Assembly (NCBI GenBank): GCA_033297075.1 | Contig: MU858174.1 | Span: 1-64,000, forward strand | Direction: 5' to 3' | Length of the DNA: 64,000 nt | From: Rhypophila decipiens | Lineage: Eukaryota > Ascomycota > Sordariomycetes > Sordariales > Naviculisporaceae | Shown: piece by piece, positions 22,028-32,801 of the stretch | How positions within the stretch are numbered: the stretch's first letter is position 1 | How the letters are laid out: each line of letters opens with the position of its first letter | The notes under the pieces: generated by a model | What the model was told of the DNA's origin: nothing | Seen by the model: the letters and a program-made list of their open reading frames with translations, nothing else | Databases searched by the model: none | Position numbers and translations under genes: made by a program

Positions 22028-23365
22028 TTACCTTCTCATCTTCAACCTTGCCCGCCAAGTAAAGTGCCCCTTCGGATCCCGTTCCAAACCCAACATGGCC
22101 TCCAAATCTCCAGCATCCGTCTCGCCATGCTCAATAACCAGCGCCTCATACGCCAACCGTGCATACTTTTTCGCCATCTTATCCTCCCCAAGCATGTTAT
22201 AATTCAGCGCAATCAACGTATACGGACTCGCCAGTTTAGTCTGCAGCCTCTCCTCCTCATACATATCCACCAGCCTCTCCAGCAACCTGGGCGTAACCTC
22301 TTTATCATAGATGTCACTCAACTTCTTCTCCATCCGTGCAATCTCTTCCAACCGTTCATCAGATCTTTTCGCCAACGGAGCAGGTAAAGCGCACTGCTTA
22401 CACGAACACTCAAACCCCCACGCCATCTTTGCCCGGCTCTGCCTCTCCACCCTTGCGCGTGTAACATCCAAATAAGATATCGTCAATTCTTCCCCCTCCT
22501 CCACAGGCCTCACCACGGTGGTGGTATGCCTCAACGTGGTCTTGTCAATATAAAACGCGACATTCGGCCTGCAGTCGTGGTTAAACCTCGACACCTCGGG
22601 GTAGTTCCCGTAGTGATGCGCCGACTGGTCTTGTCCCTTCGGGTCGAGGTTCATCTGGAAGGAATTCGTGGCCATGATGTCGAGGATCTTGTGTCCGCCA
22701 AAGTGACCCATTTGAGACCAGAATTCTTTTTGTAAAGCGGGAGGGAGGTACGACGCTGCTGTGTCGAGGAGGGATTGTTGCTCGCTTGATGGGGGTAGAC
22801 CTTCGAGGAAGGAGCGGTGGATTAGCAGGGCGGGCGTCTTTGCCATTACCGGACTCGAACGGGTAAGTGGTCGCGAGGCGAGGAGGCCTAGGCCTTTTCC
22901 TTTTACTTCTGCGAGGGTGAAGGACTGCGGTTCTGAGGAAGAGGTGGGAGAGGATTTGGTCTTGTTTAGAGCTTGCTCGACGGCTTCGAGGCGGGAAAGG
23001 TTTGGCGCTGTGGTGATGGCTACGATGCCTCGTCCGTTTGCGAACCCGTGGTTGTAGTAGATGCAGAATTGTTGGAGGCATTCTTTCGGTCCTTCCCATT
23101 TTGGAGGGGAGGGTAATGGGGAGCTGGTTTTGTCGTTGTTTGGGATTTGTCGAGAACCGCCGGTTTGATTCCCATTTTCTTTGCCTCCTCCCACGGCACG
23201 AGATGATCTTGTGATGTCGAGTTCGTCGAGTCCACAGGCGAGCTGTGGCGGTGGTAACCTCCAGAGACAAGAGCCCGAGTTTTGTGAGAGTGGTGATTGG
23301 TAGCTGACGAGATGTTCGAGTGCGCAGGCGCACGGCGCCAGGCTGAGAAGGTAGCTGGGCTTCAT
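22028..23365 (-). CDS. SET-domain protein with a hydrophobic N terminus
   Basis: A 445-residue protein. The start at 23365 has a strong context (CACCATG) and is preferred over an upstream in-frame ATG at 23479. Residues 1-20 (MKPSYLLSLAPCACALEHLV) resemble a signal peptide or anchor. The SET domain spans about 150-300 with KGKGLGLLA, RFNHDCRPN (260-268) and GEELTISYLD (291-300). A post-SET-like Cys cluster CSCKQC (320-325) follows, then a helical C-terminal part. SET domains methylate lysine. The NHxCxPN and GEELxxxY motifs are intact, so activity is plausible. A SET protein with a secretory-type N terminus is unusual but occurs in fungal annotations. Confidence 0.82.
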   Translation of the reverse strand: MKPSYLLSLAPCACALEHLVSYQSPLSQNSGSCLWRLPPPQLACGLDELDITRSSRAVGGGKENGNQTGGSRQIPNNDKTSSPLPSPPKWEGPKECLQQFCIYYNHGFANGRGIVAITTAPNLSRLEAVEQALNKTKSSPTSSSEPQSFTLAEVKGKGLGLLASRPLTRSSPVMAKTPALLIHRSFLEGLPPSSEQQSLLDTAASYLPPALQKEFWSQMGHFGGHKILDIMATNSFQMNLDPKGQDQSAHHYGNYPEVSRFNHDCRPNVAFYIDKTTLRHTTTVVRPVEEGEELTISYLDVTRARVERQSRAKMAWGFECSCKQCALPAPLAKRSDERLEEIARMEKKLSDIYDKEVTPRLLERLVDMYEEERLQTKLASPYTLIALNYNMLGEDKMAKKYARLAYEALVIEHGETDAGDLEAMLGLERDPKGHFTWRARLKMRR

Positions 23366-23787
23366 GGTGAATGGGTCGGCGTTGATTTCGTGATATTTGA
23401 TTGTTGGTGAGAGGAAGATTTCGATCTTGAAGAATGAAGTCAGTTTTGTCTCTTCTTGTCCATGTTTGGACTGTTTCATCGCCCTGGGCTGAAACAGTTT
23501 CAGGGGGATTTGGCCGCCAAGAAGTCTTGGTCAACACCAACAGGCCTGTGCTCACCTTCTGGCGACAGGGATCTTACAGCGCTGACTTCACTGTTACACA
23601 AGACCGATAAGGGCGATAAGGGGCTGAGCAAACAATTGACCTCGGTGAGTCTCGGTGTGCTGTTGTTTGTCTTGACAAAAAAAGTGAGGAGTTGCGAATG
23701 GAAACTATTGCGATAAAGGGGATGGAAAATGGTGCTCAAACATGAACAAGATCGTCCTTTAAATCCAGACGGATTAGGGTTTTGTTG

Positions 23788-24135
23788 TCAACTCGTCGCC
23801 AAGCGCCAAGCGCGGTGCCCAGTAACATCAATATCGGGTCTGTCTCTCATAAACATGTTAGCACGTAACAAGATCCACACCAACGTCTTTACCCACCTGG
23901 GCGCTTGTGCCTTGGTCCAACATGTCGTGGTTCGTCTGGTTCCGTCCCGCGCGATCACCGTCTGGGCGCACGGCGTAGCGGCTATCGGCACCGAACCGAG
24001 CTCGACAGCTGCTGGTTTCGGGGTGGATCCGCTTGGCGGGACGGGAAACGGCGGGGATGTCGCCAGGAGGTCCGTAGGCGATGAGTTGCCTGTTTGAGTT
24101 GACTGTGAGTGAGAGTAATCTATTGAGGTTGGCAT
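23788..24135 (-). CDS. Small Ser/Thr/Pro-rich protein, unknown
   Basis: A 115-residue frame from 24135. A likely intron (GTGGGT at about 23900, TGCTAAC branch, AGACAG acceptor near 23848) keeps the frame. If spliced, the hydrophobic stretch VKTLVWILLRANMFM is removed and about 97 residues remain. The sequence is Thr/Ser/Pro-rich and unrelated to anything recognised. The opposite strand also has a 122-residue frame, which lacks such signals. It is divergent from nothing obvious and lies head-to-head with the SET gene's 5' side. Confidence 0.33.
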   Translation of the reverse strand: MPTSIDYSHSQSTQTGNSSPTDLLATSPPFPVPPSGSTPKPAAVELGSVPIAATPCAQTVIARDGTRRTTTCWTKAQAPRWVKTLVWILLRANMFMRDRPDIDVTGHRAWRLATS

Positions 24136-24700
24136 TTCAGGGATGAACCATGTATGAACAAAACTCCTGGATGACCAGTCACAGTCCAGTCCTCTTGTCG
24201 GAAAAAGTTGGCATCTGGGGAATCACAGCAATAGAACAAACATTTGAAAATCAACGCGTAACTGTATTATCCAACTCGAGATGCTATATAATAGCCTCGG
24301 TGGTGGTAACTCATCGCTATAAAAACAAGACTTGGTGGTGGTAAACAGATACAGATAATTAATTGCCCATATAGCCAGATCCATCGGTAAACATCCATCA
24401 ACAATATTAAACGAAATCAGCGCAGAATGCAAAAATACATCAGAGCTCCCTAACAAGTCAATGAGGCTTCCAGATGGCCAGATTCAGTATTTGTGGGGTG
24501 CTCCCTGAACTCAACGAGGGGATCAGAAAAGAGAAAAGAAAAAGAGAAGACAAGGCAAGGTACAGGACAGTAACTCAGCGCACAGATAAGGGCGAAAAAA
24601 GAATCCTCAAAAGAAATAGACCGCCAGTAAACCTCAAGCAGGGCCCCTCCTACCACGTTAGAAACACATCAAATCTCTTGGGGCATAGAGATGCTGGACT

Positions 24701-25276
24701 CTAGGCAGACTTGCTCTTCTTCGTGTCCTTGCGCTTGCCTTTGCCTTTGCCTTTGCCCCAATCCTGTGTCTCGCTCGAAGAGCTCGAGTACGACTCATAG
24801 CCGCCAGTACTTCCTGCTGAATGAGTGCCAGCTCTTGCGCCTCCGGTGCTAGGACCAGCGCCGCCTCCGGTGCGGTCATCGTGAGAGGCACTTGCACCAC
24901 TGGTACTAGGACCAGCGATGCCGCCGGTGGGCTCATCGCGAGAGGTAGCCCCATACCCCGAAGCAGGTGTCGCACCCTTGCCGCCTCTCTCATTGTGGTA
25001 ACGGTTCTGGTCCACCAGGTCGGTCATGTTTCGGACGCTGCTCCTCAGATCTTGGTCGAATGCCGTGTGCTTTGCCGCCTGTCTTTCCCCCTATTCCCGC
25101 TGTAGCTTCACGCAGTTGTGGCAGCCCTTTACATATATCGTCGCCGGCCATTCCGGGTAGATCTCCCAAATCACTGTCGTGTGATCAAAGTATCGAGGGT
25201 GCCCGCAATTAACCATATGTTTTGGCATGGCCTCTTTGTGGCCGCAATGCTCACACATCCAGTAACCGTAGCACAT
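24701..25276 (-). pseudogene. Cys-rich/Ser-rich small protein (paralog A), interrupted by an in-frame TAG
   Basis: The frame from 25276 encodes an N-terminal Cys/His module (C2, C8, C11-GHK, C24, C52-HNC55) of the type seen in many small fungal proteins that start MC...C..CGHK and are probably zinc-binding. A TAG at 25091-25093 stops it after 61 residues, but the same frame continues, protein-like, to a stop at 24701. That part has GERQAAKHTAFDQ, an 18-residue Gly/Ser duplication (TGGIAGPSTSGAS and TGGGAGPSTGGAR), a Ser run and a Lys/Gly-rich tail. A single C-to-T change (CAG to TAG) would explain the break. A 46-bp intron would remove the TAG but also the CxxC pair. Reported as nonsense-interrupted; the 61-residue product may still be made. 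Confidence 0.55.
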
Positions 25277-25572
25277 CGCTGGGGTAGGGTGGTGGGATGT
25301 AGAGTTTTGATAAGTATTTTGCTTGGATGCTACTGGGTAGCCGCGTCTGGCTGGACGGGAAAGCTCGACCCCGAGGGGCTTTGCTGATAGTGGCTGCTTG
25401 GTGGGAGACTATGTTGGGGCGCCCAAGGTTGTGTAGAATGTAGATGTAGTGGCAGGATTAGGGATATCAATATAGAAATGAAGTTATGAACTTTGTTTGT
25501 AATTCTGAGGACGAGGGCGAAGGAGCGTCAAAGGAAAAGGAGAGATGCTCTCAAACTGGAGCAGAAATGGGG

Positions 25573-25580
25573 CTTTTATA
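25573..25580 (-). promoter_or_regulatory. TATA box of paralog A
   Basis: TATAAAAG on the reverse strand, about 300 bp before the ATG at 25276. The equivalent distance is about 250-275 bp in the two related genes. Confidence 0.5.
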
Positions 25581-26040
25581 ACCCTTCAGAAGCAGTGATT
25601 CATGGTTTCGACTGTAGGAAATATTTTCACATTTGAGTATCACTTCTAACAGGACCCAAAGCCGTGTGTCGTTGTGTAGCCCTCAAAGAGGTAACCTTGT
25701 CAAATGTTCTTGCTATGAATCATGGAGAGACATCAGACAACAGACGGAATAATCATAATGCAGAGGACCCTGGGGACATTATTCATGCCCTCCACATGGT
25801 TCTTTAGTTTCTTACTCTGGTCCCAAGTCAAACTACATCAGTCCTAGTAGAAAAGGGTATCGAGATGGAGCACGAGTACGCGGAACAGACTGTATGGATT
25901 CATATCTCCTCTCTGTGGTACATTGCAAAACAACGTCTCTGTATTAACTAACTCTACTGGCTGTAAAGCCTGGAGTAAAAACTCATCGCTATCAAAACCA
26001 TAACTCATCGATACAACATGACAAACTCATTTCAGACAGA

Positions 26041-26280
26041 ACTGCACTCTGTCACTCCATCACAGAGCCTGACAATCTCAGGTGCAAGGTATAAACTCAA
26101 CGCAGCAATGATACGAGAAAGGAAAAAAAAACAAAAGAAAAGACCCTAATCCCTGCAGAATCGCAGTCTGTGGCTCCATCCCAGAGCCACACAATATCAG
26201 GTGCAAGACAGATGTCAGAAACTCAACGCATCGAGAATATGAGAAAGAATAAACAAATCCAGTCCCTGTCCGCCATGGAC
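26041..26280. repeat. Imperfect tandem duplication of about 118 bp
   Basis: Blocks near 26041-26157 and 26158-26275 share CTCCATC(A/C)CAGAGCC, then CAGGTGCAAG, ACTCAACGCA and GAGAAAG in the same order, and each ends in (A/T)CCCTG. A weaker third copy may lie at 26290-26390. It is in the 3' flank of paralog B. Confidence 0.65.
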
Positions 26281-26471
26281 TCTTGAAAAATACAGTCAGA
26301 AATGCGATTTCCTGTATCCCAGCACAATCATGAAGAGCATCAAAACATATGCAAAAAGAATTAAAAAAGAAATTCAACGCAGTCAAAGAAATGCCCAGCA
26401 AAACCTGGACAAAATGTCAAGAGAACCACCTCACCTAGGTCCACCCAGCCCCACCATCCCCGATCCTGCAG

Positions 26472-27431
26472 TTAACGAGGCTGGTTCGGGCGCCGCCTCG
26501 AAGAACCAATAAGCATGTGATCTGGAATAGGTTGTCGCCGGCCCTCCGGATCCGAGCCGTATGTGCTATCAACATACGAGCCGCTGCTTGAAGTAGTTCC
26601 AGAGGAGACATGGCCGGTGGGACGGTCCGAGTCTGAATCTGGGTACTTTGCTTTCTCCCGGGCTAGTTCGCGTGCGTCATGGCGCTTTGCGGCTGCATCT
26701 AACTGCAGATACCACGAATCTGGGATACTCGCGTCGCTGGGAGGCTCCGAAATCTCAGGTGACGTGTACTCCAGAGAGTCCTTGGGATATGTGGGATTTT
26801 GAGGCTTCTTGGGATTTTGCTGGGCGGGAATCGCTTCGTCTTCACTGCTACTATAGAAGTAAGGATTGAGCCGGTGTCGATTGTCGCCGCCGCCGACATC
26901 TGGCTTTTTGCCCTTGTACACGGCGGGGTTCAGGCTGTGGCTATCGTATAAAGAGCTGCTGGACGATCTATGGGGAAGATCGCGACTGAAAGGATATTGG
27001 CGGAGACGATCGCTGCTGTGTCCACCATGACGACTATGATGGCCGGAATGGTCAGATGAATGGTCAGATAAATAGTCAACAGCCTTGCCCTGGCGCTTCT
27101 CCTCGTGCTTAGAGCTAGAATGATCGGAACGGCTTCTATGGCCTTGGCTGCTGGGGGGTCGGGAGGCCGGCTGGGAAGGCGGTTGGGAGTTTGTGGCACT
27201 AGGATAGTTGAACCCAAATTCGGAAGGGCGAAAATTCAAGCTCTGCTGGCGCGAGAGCCTGCCAGAGCTAGGGTTGATGTCATAGCCACTAGTGGTCGGG
27301 CGCTGGACTGGGGACATCGATGCAGGACTAGCCCCAATCTGAACTCCTGCCACGCATGGGTCACAGAAGAATAAACTCTGTGTCCAATACTCGTCCTCCC
27401 AGGTGTATCCACATTTACCGCATTTCCTCAT
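26472..27431 (-). CDS. Cys-rich N terminus and Ser-rich disordered protein (paralog B)
   Basis: A 319-residue single-exon protein. The N terminus has two CxxC pairs (C4-GKC7 and C23-DPC26) that could bind one zinc. The remainder is a long disordered tail rich in Ser, His, Arg and Pro, with the motif SGYDINP that recurs as SGYDIKP in the gene at 58323, and a charged helical stretch (LQLDAAAKRHDARELAREKA). No enzyme domain. A TATAAATA box is at 27672-27679. It lies downstream of CVNH on the opposite strand and about 1.2 kb from paralog A, which shares the short 3' flank word AACTCATCGCTAT. Function unknown. Confidence 0.7.
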   Translation of the reverse strand: MRKCGKCGYTWEDEYWTQSLFFCDPCVAGVQIGASPASMSPVQRPTTSGYDINPSSGRLSRQQSLNFRPSEFGFNYPSATNSQPPSQPASRPPSSQGHRSRSDHSSSKHEEKRQGKAVDYLSDHSSDHSGHHSRHGGHSSDRLRQYPFSRDLPHRSSSSSLYDSHSLNPAVYKGKKPDVGGGDNRHRLNPYFYSSSEDEAIPAQQNPKKPQNPTYPKDSLEYTSPEISEPPSDASIPDSWYLQLDAAAKRHDARELAREKAKYPDSDSDRPTGHVSSGTTSSSGSYVDSTYGSDPEGRRQPIPDHMLIGSSRRRPNQPR

Positions 27432-27671
27432 GATGAAGACAGCTCGGTAGCAGTGTCAAGGGTCGGGACGATAGAAAGGTTGTTTCCTGACTTGACGGTT
27501 GATGCGGACGCAGGATTGGAGAGGGACAGTGAAAGTGGGAGTGAGGTCCAGAGCTGCTGTTGTTCTTGTATCTGTCGAAGCCTATCAGACCAGGCTCTGT
27601 GGTGATATTGAGAGAAGTGAGTGGTGAGGAAGGAAAGAGGAACTGGATCTGAAAGGAGAAGAGAAAGGGGG

Positions 27672-27679
27672 TATTTATA
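27672..27679 (-). promoter_or_regulatory. TATA box of paralog B
   Basis: TATAAATA on the reverse strand inside a 15-base block, AGTATAAATACCCCC, identical to the block in front of the gene at 58323. Confidence 0.6.
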
Positions 27680-28506
27680 CTTTTCTGGGGCCCTCAGATT
27701 GATGCTTGAGAATGATCTATCGGCTCCATGACACAGACGATGTTGATATCTGCCATGGGGCATAGCTGCCAGCCTTTGGGTGTGGTGTGTCCTTTTCCGG
27801 AATTTGGACCCATACATTGATACACTGGCGGTGGTGAACAACGAAATATCATGGGATAGCAGAGTATTTGAATCATTCGTTTCATATATGGATGGTGGTT
27901 GATCGATTGGGACTCATCCTGTCGCTGTTTTGGTCTTTAGTCTGAAGAGCACGTCTTCCCCTCCTCGTAAAAGCTGCTGCGATGGCTTTGAGTGACGAGA
28001 AAACATGCCACACCGTTGCGTTCCCCTCTTGGTGTGACGATATGCATTGCTAATCTTTCACTTTGCAAAATCATTATGGCCATCTGCAGGTCTTGTCGTG
28101 ATTCACTTGCAGAAATCGACACGGATGTTTTGCCTTGAGCCATCCTCGATCAAGTCGAGGACTTGCGTCAAGCCACCGAGTCAAGGACAAATGAGCCATC
28201 ACAATGCGACAAAATACCCACGAGTCGGGAGCGGCACCTCATGGATCACCAAAAAGGGACAGTCATTTCAGTATTGCTCACAAAGCTCCGTCTACGACGT
28301 CTTGACATGCACAATTCAGGAAGTCCAGCACGAGACCCATTACGCATTCCTGATGGTCTGCATCCTCGTTCTCTCCGCCCTCCACTTCCAGCTGACTTCT
28401 CCTCCCCAGTATGCGGCAAGTTTAACGAATCTCGTTTATTAACAAAAACATTGTTCCCGAAAAGACTGCCGCAAACACCTACTTACCATCGACGGATACC
28501 GAGGCC
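27680..28506. other. Intergenic between paralog B and the CVNH-like gene
   Basis: Divergent promoter region. Frames of 116 and 131 codons on the plus strand overlap the likely leader of the CVNH-like gene and show no family features. Confidence 0.4.
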
Positions 28507-29274
28507 ATGTTGATGGACATTTTTCTCCCCCTCCTGGTCGCCCTCGTCGTCCTACCCCTTCGTACCGAACCAACAAACAGGAATCGGCCCCAGGCTCATG
28601 GCAGCCGCTAAAAAGCCGGGCGCTATTGGATCCATCACAGAATTTGATGAACAAGACTGGCATCGGACCTGCGCCCCGTGCTGTGGCAACGCAGGACTGT
28701 GGAGCAGCCATCTGCTTCACCTCGGCTGCTCAAAGGGCGGGAGCACGAACTATTCGGATTTCACCACGTACACCGAGGTCGATCTTGACCTTTGCCTGAC
28801 GAACCTGAATGCGGAGATCAATAACAGGGATGATAACGACAAGGCGGAGTATGGGCATCATAAGAAGTAATTACGTCTTTCTTCTTAGGCTTCTAGAATC
28901 ATGTCCTGGTTTCTGTGAAAGAGGACACCGCTAACGTTCCGCAGCCTCAACTACTCTAAAAGCTGCGACTGTGTCCTCAACTGGTCATTCGTCAATGGGA
29001 GCATGACCTGCCACTGCAACAGGTTTGACGCGGAGCACTCTGCTTCCTTTTGGGTCATGTCCTTCAGTATGTTTATCCTGGTGCCTCACGCCTTGCACTA
29101 GGTCCTCTCCAATGTTATTGTTAACTGTCTCTAACTGTTCATGTCAAATCTCTAGAAGACGTCCTGTACAACGACAACGGATTGGCTGGCTGCTATTTTG
29201 GCAAGAAGAAAGTACCAGGGAAGATATTGGATAAGTGCCCCACGAAGGATTTTATCAAATCGGAGGACTGGTGA
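28507..29274 (+). CDS. Secreted cyanovirin-N homology (CVNH)-like protein (join 28507..28561, 28641..28866, 28945..29066, 29156..29274)
   Basis: Rebuilt four-exon gene for 173 residues. Residues 1-18 (MLMDIFLPLLVALVVLPL) form a signal peptide. Two CVNH-like repeats follow. The first runs from WHRTC to EVDLDLCLTNLNAEI. The second runs from LNYSKSC through NGSMTCHC to FKDVLYNDNGLAGC. The pattern F/Y-S-x-S-C ... L-x-x-C ... D-L-x-x-C-I/L-x-N-x-N-G is the CVNH signature. Introns 2 and 3 have GTAAT/GTATG donors, CTAAC branch sites and CAG/TAG acceptors, and every junction keeps the frame; intron 1 has a weaker GTACCG donor. Fungal CVNH proteins are sugar-binding. The extra cysteines suggest several disulfides in the mature protein. 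The exact signal-peptide exon is the least certain part. Confidence 0.6.
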
Positions 29275-31446
29275 CGACGGCGAGAATTACGGATTGCGAC
29301 TTTGGTGTATGATTGCTGGGTTTTGGATGATTATCTCACTGATGTATGTCTGGGAAAGAAGAACTTGTGCTTATCGTGTCGCATCTTCTTTCTTGCAGTA
29401 TACTTATGGAGCCTTGGTTTAGGTTGCTGTGTTTGACCACTAGAGCGCGAGAACAAGGCAAAGAAAAGATACCATACAGATTGTGCATTTTTATACCGTA
29501 CGTCTTTTATGGGAAGCTGTGGAAGCATCTTCATGCGGCCTGCAATATCGCGAGCATCTGTTGAAATGAGAGAGGCAGCCTCACGATACCCTTCTTGTCC
29601 AGATACACTCTGAGACTCATGCTTTTACTGCATCTGGACATATCCGGCGTCGGCAAGGCTCGAAGTTTGTTTCCCCATCCGCATAAGGGCTAGTCCTGCC
29701 GGAGCTTGTCCTCCTTGCTCGCCACCGCCCAGATATGCACTTCTTGACAGCCTTCAGCTCAGCTCGGCAGTTGTCGATAGCTTTCACCAAAACAGGTTAG
29801 TGCTTCACTCCACATTCGACGAAGTCCGTCTTTGCATCTGCATATGATAGGCCGGACGGTGATATCGTGCTATGAAACATATCCATCAGTGAAGTTGGGT
29901 TACACAAACGTCCAGAACCAAGATTGCCAGCTGGTGCGGGAATAGCCGCCAAACCTGCATCGAGAGCCCACCGAAAACCAGTCACGAGTGTCAAAAGTGC
30001 GATTTACGAAATACGATTATTCGGTCTGCTATTACATGACGGAAAAGGGGGTGTAGGGCTGAAACACGGCTACTACGCCCACTCAAAGATGCGTGGTTGT
30101 ATGGATCGACGTACACAATGCCTATTGTTCACGCTGTGAGTGCTATTTGTCTGAGTTGAACGCAACCTCGAAACGTGCGTCGAGGTCGAGGTGTGGGTCG
30201 TGGCCATTTGGGATGAAGAACAGCATGTTGGTGAATGAAAGGACGTAAAATGAAATACGGCCAGTTGGTAATACCAACGCCCGACTCCATGGGCGCCGGG
30301 TTGCACCGTGACACATTCAAGTTCCCACGCAACTCTTGGTCTGCGCTGTCGTCCACCGACCTTTGGCCACGAGCGGTTGTCCATGATCATCAACATCATT
30401 CAGGCGGTCAGAGAATGTATCATCCAGTGTAAATGAAGTCGTAGATCAATCTCACCATTCCTGTATTTGACTGACGTAGCTTCATCCCTGAAGAACATGT
30501 TCAGGTTTGCACAGCTAGGGTGTCAGTTCCGACCGTCCGTTCTCCAGCCCTTCTTCACTTCAAAGAGTGACATCTGGGCAGTGATACACTTGCCATCTGG
30601 CACATCCCAACCTCTTCAAGCTCAGCCCTAAAGACCCGCTTAATCGGGGGATTGATAGGTCCAGTAAGTCGGGATATCCCGAACATTTACATAAGTGGAT
30701 AGTATTCACTCAGACCTGCTGCATGGTGTGGTGGTGGTGGTGGTGTTGTGGCAGGAAGGTGGCTGGCTCTTCTTTCCATCCAGTCCCGGTCTGCACAGCG
30801 CTGTCCATACAGCTTCCGGTGCGGCACTCCTTTTGCCGGAGAAGCTGTTAGTCGCAGCGGGCCAGTGGACGGTTGTAGGTACATGGCCCGGGAGCGGTGA
30901 CACGAGGTACCCTCCAACCAACCCATCTAATTTATCCTGCATCCCGTTCCATCAATTCTCGTGCATCTGATTGGTGAGCGTCCTTATTCGTCGACCCTTT
31001 TCATGACCCTCGCTCGAAATACGAATCGGAGGCCAGAGATCACCTTTCCCCGTTACCCACTACTGCAGGCGTCAGTCAGTTCATTCAGTCTACTGATCTT
31101 CGCGAATTGCTCGATGCTGTCTTATTGGTGGATGCTCCGCCCCGCTGGTCTGCGGTCGGAGTGACGAAAAGCTGATGCTTATGCGCTGATCTTCCCCGTC
31201 TTTTGGGTCGGTCCCCTCCTGGTCCCCTGGCTGCCAGCGAACGTCCCTGCTTCCCCAACCGAGCAGCAGTCCAGACAGGCCCTTTCCCGGAACCTGCAGA
31301 TACGGGCTATACACCCTGGGGTCATCCCCTCTCTCCTCGTTTTTGTCGACAGTACTTTTGTTTTCGACGTCCAAACCACCAAATCCTCCTTGGCGGCACT
31401 TATCACCGAGTTATGATCCAACCCGCGTCGCGACGCAGCAGCCCTC
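29275..31446. other. Intergenic, possible reverse-strand remnant at 29640-29994
   Basis: No sound gene. On the reverse strand, one frame from 29994 reads as protein-like, has a TAA near 29797, then continues in the same frame with VKAIDNCRAELKAVKKC. A CACTAAC/AAAG pair near the TAA might be an intron end, but no good donor was found. GT-rich simple sequence lies at about 30726-30750. The last 300 bp are the leader of the gene at 31447. Confidence 0.35.
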
Positions 31447-32801
31447 ATGGCGTCGTATAATCCCAACATCTCCAACGGCACCTGCTACTACGCCGAGAAC
31501 ACCAAGACGAAGGGCGACTTTATTCCTTGCGGAAATGATGCGATAGAGGTGTGGTCGTGTTGCTTGACGGGGAGCATCTGTCTGGGACGGGGTGATGCGA
31601 ACGCTTGCTGGGATCCAGTTTGTAAGTCGACGAGTTCCGACACAACGAAAAAAGGAATGAACACAATTTACTAACAGCATCTTTCCCTCCGACAGCGAAA
31701 AACACATATGTAGCTGGATGCACCGACCCCTCGTTCACCTCGCCCAACTGCCGCCCAAAGCCAAAGAAATTCCACGAGCAAGAATGGGTGGCCATCAACC
31801 AGGCATGCAAGAACCTCCAAGATGGCTCCGATATCATCAACTGGACAGGATGTAAGGTGGCGGATGATTCAGTCGTGCTCTCCAAGCTCCCTTTGGCCGC
31901 CTGCAGCCCATACTGCGCCTCGACCGACGTTGTCTATGTTGGGCCCTCATCGCTCCAGGCGTTTGCGAGCTTGCCTACGATATCGGGGAGCAGCATCTTC
32001 TGGCAGAGCAACTTTGAACCTCAGACCACGCCCGCGCCGGGTTATACACCTGGCGTGACACAGCCGGTAGCGGGGACGAGCGGGCCTACAGGGACGGCGC
32101 CGGCCTCGGGGGGCATCAGCTCCATGTCCACGGGCGCAAAGGCCGGAATAGGTGTCGGAGTCGGCATCGGTGGCCTTCTCATCATTGCCGGACTTGTCGC
32201 AGCGCTGGTTTTTTGTATGCGCAAACGGCGACAACGGAGGAATCAGCCCGAGTACCCCAATGACAACAACTTCCACCCAGCGGCCGGAGCACCCCTGTAC
32301 GCACCAGTTGGGCAGACCTCTCCACGTCCGGCTTTCGGCACACCAGAAACGTACCACAACCATACGAGCAGCCACGGGAGCAATAATCAGGAGCTGGCGA
32401 CTCCATACCACGACCGAGACGCCTCGCAATTCGCGCCACACATGGGCTACAAGAGCGAGTTGCCAGCTGATGAGCCGCATCTGCATCCGGGATATCCGCA
32501 CAGCCATAGCAGCCCGCCGATTAGCAACGCGACAACTGCGCTGGGCTCGTCCCCGGGATCGGTTACTGCTTCGAGGAGATCCTACAGCAACCGGCTCTCG
32601 CCGGGGTCGGGTTATAACGATACCTTGCCCGAGGGTGCCATGCTGGAGTCGCCGAACTCACATGGGATTGATCAGGTTGGTGGGCCAGGAAGAGGATATT
32701 ACTATGAACGACCACCGCCGTCGCCAGGGAAGGACAGCGACAATGTGCCGACGATTTCCGAGTTGGATGGTGATGACTATCGGAGGGACAGAAAACGATA
32801 G
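31447..32801 (+). CDS. Cys-rich single-pass membrane protein (join 31447..31621, 31696..32801)
   Basis: Predicted 426 residues. The 74-bp intron 31622..31695 (GTAAGT, ACTAAC, CGACAG) joins CWDPV to SKNTYVAGCTDPSFTSPNC, giving the Cys pattern of a widespread fungal membrane-protein family: NGTCYYAE..., IPCGN, SCC, C, AC, TY-AGCTDPS, C. A Gly/Thr/Pro linker leads to one membrane segment at about residues 205-230 (VGVGIGGLLIIAGLVAALVF), then a basic stop-transfer stretch (CMRKRRQRR) and a long disordered cytoplasmic tail rich in His, Ser, Pro and Tyr. No cleavable signal peptide is visible, as is common in this family. The architecture resembles cell-wall stress sensors of the Mid2/WSC kind, but no named family can be assigned. 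Confidence 0.8.

Noticed and set aside
23729..24097. 122-codon plus-strand frame
   Set aside because: The reverse-strand frame there has a plausible intron with a perfect branch site; the plus frame has no supporting signals.
28598..28870. Independent 90-codon gene starting at 28598
   Set aside because: Its start lies inside a likely intron; the sequence is better explained as exon 2 of the CVNH-like gene, which supplies a signal peptide and second repeat.
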